Origin: Zooshikella sp050749885
GTDB taxonomy: Bacteria; Pseudomonadota; Gammaproteobacteria; Pseudomonadales; Zooshikellaceae
Length of the DNA: 64,000 bases
Direction of reading: 5' to 3'
Assembly (NCBI RefSeq): GCF_050749885.1
Contig: NZ_JBOIUB010000005.1
Coordinates: 1-64,000 of the forward strand
In this document: positions 61,516 to 64,000 of the stretch, in pieces
Layout: every line of letters begins with the position of its first letter
How positions within the stretch are numbered: the stretch's first letter is position 1
The notes under the pieces: generated by a model
Told to the model about the DNA's origin: nothing
Databases searched by the model: none
Seen by the model: only the letters and a program-made list of their open reading frames with translations
Position numbers and translations under genes: made by a program

Positions 61516-62283
61516 ATGACAAAAAAACCAGTTCCGTCACTTAAACAACTAACCACCATTACGACATGGATTACAGGATTTATTGCAGGGTTATCACTTT
61601 CTTTTCAAGCTACAGCAAGTAAGGTCGAACCTCTCGTCTTACTGGCAGAATGTCCTGCTCATCTTCTTGAGTGCGTCACCATGTCTCTAAATTTAAGTTC
61701 TGTTGACTGGGATGATTATATTGAACGAGAAGCCATGCTAACCCCCAGTTACACACTGGTTTCATTTCCTGTTCGTGGCACACTTCCCAATGACAAAAAA
61801 ACCAAACGCTACCATGTAACAAAAGCTATTTTTACTCAAGGTCTCGGCTGCTCAGATTTAGACCATGTTGCTGTAGTAGGTTATTCAACTGAAGGCGATC
61901 CTATTTTATTAACCAAAACGGGAGAGTTCACAGTAAAAGATATCCGGCTAAGCATTGGCTGTGAGCAATGCTTACAACTCCTTGATGATAATTTAAACCT
62001 TGTAACAGAATATACAACACCCGCCTGGGATCTATCCTTAGTTGAGTTAGAACCTAAGGACCTTACCTGGAACCAGAAAGGTAATTTATTTATTAAAAAA
62101 CAGGGTAACTGCTTACGTTGGAACAACAACAATCGTTTCCAACAGGTAGACAATAAATACTGCCATCCATCGCCCTATTTACAACCCATGCACCCCAGTC
62201 AACAGGAAGAGCCACCAACACTTAAGTTAATTGTCCCCAAAACTCATTTTCAAGGCTTACTCCAAGCTGGGGCCTGTACTTGA
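61516..62283 (+). CDS. Hypothetical secreted protein
   Basis: This 255-residue protein has a signal peptide (TTWITGFIAGLSLSFQATAS) and a mature part with about nine cysteines, including an ECPAHLLECV pair and a SIGCEQCLQLL pair. Disulfides are therefore likely. The C-terminal half has aromatic-rich strands (LRWNNNNRFQQVDNKYC). No family is recognised. It stands alone after the fabB terminator, so it must have its own promoter. The start is ATG 61516; the ribosome binding site is weak. Confidence 0.6.
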   Translation: MTKKPVPSLKQLTTITTWITGFIAGLSLSFQATASKVEPLVLLAECPAHLLECVTMSLNLSSVDWDDYIEREAMLTPSYTLVSFPVRGTLPNDKKTKRYHVTKAIFTQGLGCSDLDHVAVVGYSTEGDPILLTKTGEFTVKDIRLSIGCEQCLQLLDDNLNLVTEYTTPAWDLSLVELEPKDLTWNQKGNLFIKKQGNCLRWNNNNRFQQVDNKYCHPSPYLQPMHPSQQEEPPTLKLIVPKTHFQGLLQAGACT

Positions 62284-62585
62284 CATATAAATGACGTCAT
62301 TCTTACCACTCATGCAAGCAATTAATTATCACTGAAAGTAAATAACCATTAACAGGGACTGCCGCATTACAGAGCAGCTAGACAATAACCTATGTTTTAT
62401 GACGATAATTTCTCATAGAAGAAAAACACTTGTAGTATACTAACATTAAGGTGATCAACCTAAGCTAAGCAGGTTATGTAACACATATTATTGCTGGAAA
62501 GCTTAACGTTATAGTAATTTGTTTTATTTCTAATGCTCAGTGCTGAGTGTTTTCTTGAATTAAGTCTCAAGGGTTAGAGGCTAAT
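62284..62585. other. Intergenic region without recognised features
   Basis: This 302-bp gap between two plus-strand genes contains no ORF or clear hairpin. Confidence 0.4.
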
Positions 62586-63191
62586 ATGATCACTTTTTTT
62601 TGCTGCGAAGACTCTCTCAATGCGTATAGCGTTCATTTGATGATGTCAATTTTAGGCGTTAATTTCAGGCAACGTCCTTTCAGTGAAGCACCTCAGCACG
62701 AGCAACGTTATGCCTCCTGGGCTGCTAATGGCTTAGGCAATATGCCCATTATGCATGATGGCACTTTAAAGCTATTTCAAACAAGTGCCATGCTTATCTA
62801 CCTGAGCCGAGCCTATGCCAGTGAATTATGGATGCCATCAACCCCTCCAGCACTAGCCCGTGTTAATCAGTGGCTCAATATTGCTAGAGGTGATTGGCTA
62901 CCAAACGCGAATCATCACTCAACGGTACAGCAAAAGTGGCAACACTTAGATATTGGACTTAGCTTAATAGAGCAACAACTTGAACTGGCAAGCTGGTTAA
63001 TTGGACATCGTCCAACCATTGCAGATATAGCGTGCTACCCCTTGCTAACAGCCACTGGCATTGAAGATGCCATATTCAAAGACTATCCGCATATTCTGAA
63101 ATGGGTCAACCGCATGCAAACACTGCCTAACTTCATTTCGCCACCCAAGTCAAAGACACATAATACTCAAACTAACACTCACTTTCTGTAA
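62586..63191 (+). CDS. Glutathione S-transferase family protein
   Basis: This 201-residue protein has a thioredoxin-like N-terminal domain (LMMSILGVNFRQRPF, GNMPIMHDGTLKLFQTSAML). The cis-Pro is in the NMPI motif, and the Ser-Ala pair replaces the usual Glu-Ser that holds glutathione. A helical C-terminal domain has IGHRPTIADIACYPLL. It is likely a GST-like enzyme with altered glutathione binding. The start is ATG 62586 (GAGG upstream). The C-terminal stop converges with the ProQ-domain gene. Confidence 0.82.
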   Translation: MITFFCCEDSLNAYSVHLMMSILGVNFRQRPFSEAPQHEQRYASWAANGLGNMPIMHDGTLKLFQTSAMLIYLSRAYASELWMPSTPPALARVNQWLNIARGDWLPNANHHSTVQQKWQHLDIGLSLIEQQLELASWLIGHRPTIADIACYPLLTATGIEDAIFKDYPHILKWVNRMQTLPNFISPPKSKTHNTQTNTHFL

Positions 63192-63266
63192 TCAGCACAG
63201 AAAATAGTTTCGCTCACTCCAAAAAAGAAGCACATTAAAGAGTGAGCAGTTACCAAACTCACAGAT

Positions 63267-63800
63267 TCAAACTTTAGCTTCTTCTTTGGAGACAAAACCT
63301 GCAGGTTCACCAAATTGATCTATCCGCATTGCACCTTGCTTTAATGTTTTTTCATACACTGAGCGGTGGCAGTACCAACGAAGTCCTTGCTTAATCTGTC
63401 CTTCACTGACATCGGCTATCTTCAACAAGTCTTCTTTGATACCAACTTTTAATGGTTTAGGACTTTTAATATCAAAGGCCTTCGGCCATTGTTCCGCTAA
63501 TAAAAGATAGCAGCGATAACCTCGAAGATAACGGGATCGAGCACGACCCGATAAACGTAATGATGCTAGTTCTGGAGGTATAGGCAAGATGTGTTTTTCT
63601 TTAGTTTCTTTAACTTCATCCGGGTGAGTTGCTTGAGAAATATCAGCTAATGATGATTTATGAGAAGCGGTGAGAGACGTTGCAGTTTGTCGCTTACTGC
63701 GAGTTACAACCTTAATTTTTCCATTGTTCACATGAAAAACTTGCTTTTTTTTACGAACGATCTTCCTGACCTGGTGATCAGCTACCTGCATATCAACCAT
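63267..63800 (-). CDS. ProQ/FinO-domain RNA chaperone-like protein
   Basis: This 177-residue protein has a basic N-terminal half (KIVRKKKQVFHVNNGKIKVV) followed by a ProQ/FinO domain from about residue 95: RYLRGYRCYLLLAEQWPKAF, PKPLKVGIKEDLLKIAD and GLRWYCHRSVYEKTL. The domain binds structured RNA, often sRNAs and 3' hairpins. E. coli ProQ has the domain N-terminal; here the order is reversed. The start is ATG 63800 with AGGA upstream. It is a single gene. Confidence 0.8.
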   Translation of the reverse strand: MVDMQVADHQVRKIVRKKKQVFHVNNGKIKVVTRSKRQTATSLTASHKSSLADISQATHPDEVKETKEKHILPIPPELASLRLSGRARSRYLRGYRCYLLLAEQWPKAFDIKSPKPLKVGIKEDLLKIADVSEGQIKQGLRWYCHRSVYEKTLKQGAMRIDQFGEPAGFVSKEEAKV

Positions 63801-64000
63801 AATAATTCCTATTCCTTATAGGATATATACCCCTTGCCCAGGATATACACCAACAACATATTCACGCACTATCCATAGCGCCTACTTACCAAGGAGATAT
63901 TGGATACATCCCCCCACACATCCTAAAACTGTATACTTGTAGTAATAAAGATGATTAATGTGGCTCATTAAGGACTTACTTACAAACACATATTGCCATA
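63801..64000. other. Terminal intergenic sequence
   Basis: The last 200 bp hold the probable promoter of the ProQ-domain gene. The motif ATATACxCCxxxxCCCAGGAT appears in part, but no second copy is in the window. Confidence 0.3.

Noticed and set aside
1..64000. CRISPR array, prophage, transposase, rRNA or tRNA genes
   Set aside because: No regular repeat-spacer pattern, phage structural genes, transposase motifs or RNA gene sequences were recognised in either strand.

Overview
The window reads as a chromosomal segment of an AT-rich, marine-type gammaproteobacterium. FabA and FabB, Ada, PtsH/PtsI, SrlAEBDMR, DgkA, GpsA, SixA and a ProQ/FinO-domain protein all have E. coli-like architecture. 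The nasA-type transporter / Ser-Thr kinase / nirB / nirD / nitrate reductase block resembles the assimilatory cluster of Pseudomonas. Base composition, many secreted proteins of unknown function and dispersed palindromic repeats suggest an Oceanospirillales-like relative (Zooshikella/Spartinivicinus type). That assignment is inference; no rRNA or tRNA gene is visible to test it.

Layout. 1-10.4 kb is accessory and very AT-rich: a VOC protein cut by the window edge, a SIMPL protein, a membrane protein, a secreted trypsin-like protease, an exporter and acetyltransferase, then a trio of secreted or anchored proteins, one with a Hint autoprocessing domain. 10.6-16.8 kb holds small metabolic or detoxification genes (two alpha/beta hydrolases, NTF2-like, VOC, MarC, two LysR regulators, RidA). 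16.9-17.9 kb is a YeiH-type exporter divergent from its LysR neighbour. 17.9-27.3 kb is the nitrate assimilation locus: nirB-nirD-transporter-PP2C/kinase leftward and the nitrate reductase rightward. The shared control region has a sigma-54-type promoter on each strand and an NtrC-like site.

27.3-33.6 kb is again accessory (coiled-coil membrane protein, DUF3175, GH18-like protein, SLOG protein, two stand-alone periplasmic binding proteins) and ends at ada. 33.6-37.7 kb carries an M16 lipoprotein protease, a CsaA-like tRNA-binding protein and DgkA. 37.8-44.7 kb is a self-contained sorbitol PTS locus: ptsH-ptsI leftward, and srlA-E-B-D-M-R rightward with CRP-like sites in the gap. 45-49.5 kb holds a phytase, a methyltransferase, a binding protein and a phosphodiesterase-like enzyme with three exact-length C-terminal repeats, suggesting scavenging of organic phosphate. 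49.9-63.8 kb is mostly core: LysR/VOC pair, RssA-like patatin, DUF4892, two overlapping alpha/beta hydrolases, sixA, gpsA, a BarA-like hybrid kinase, fabA-fabB, a GST and a ProQ-domain protein.

The most notable structure outside the genes is repetitive. A MITE-like family with inverted ends (one full copy and three partial copies) lies between genes. A second short repeat has apparently been read into the C-terminus of RidA. No CRISPR array, transposase, integrase, prophage, rRNA or tRNA was seen.
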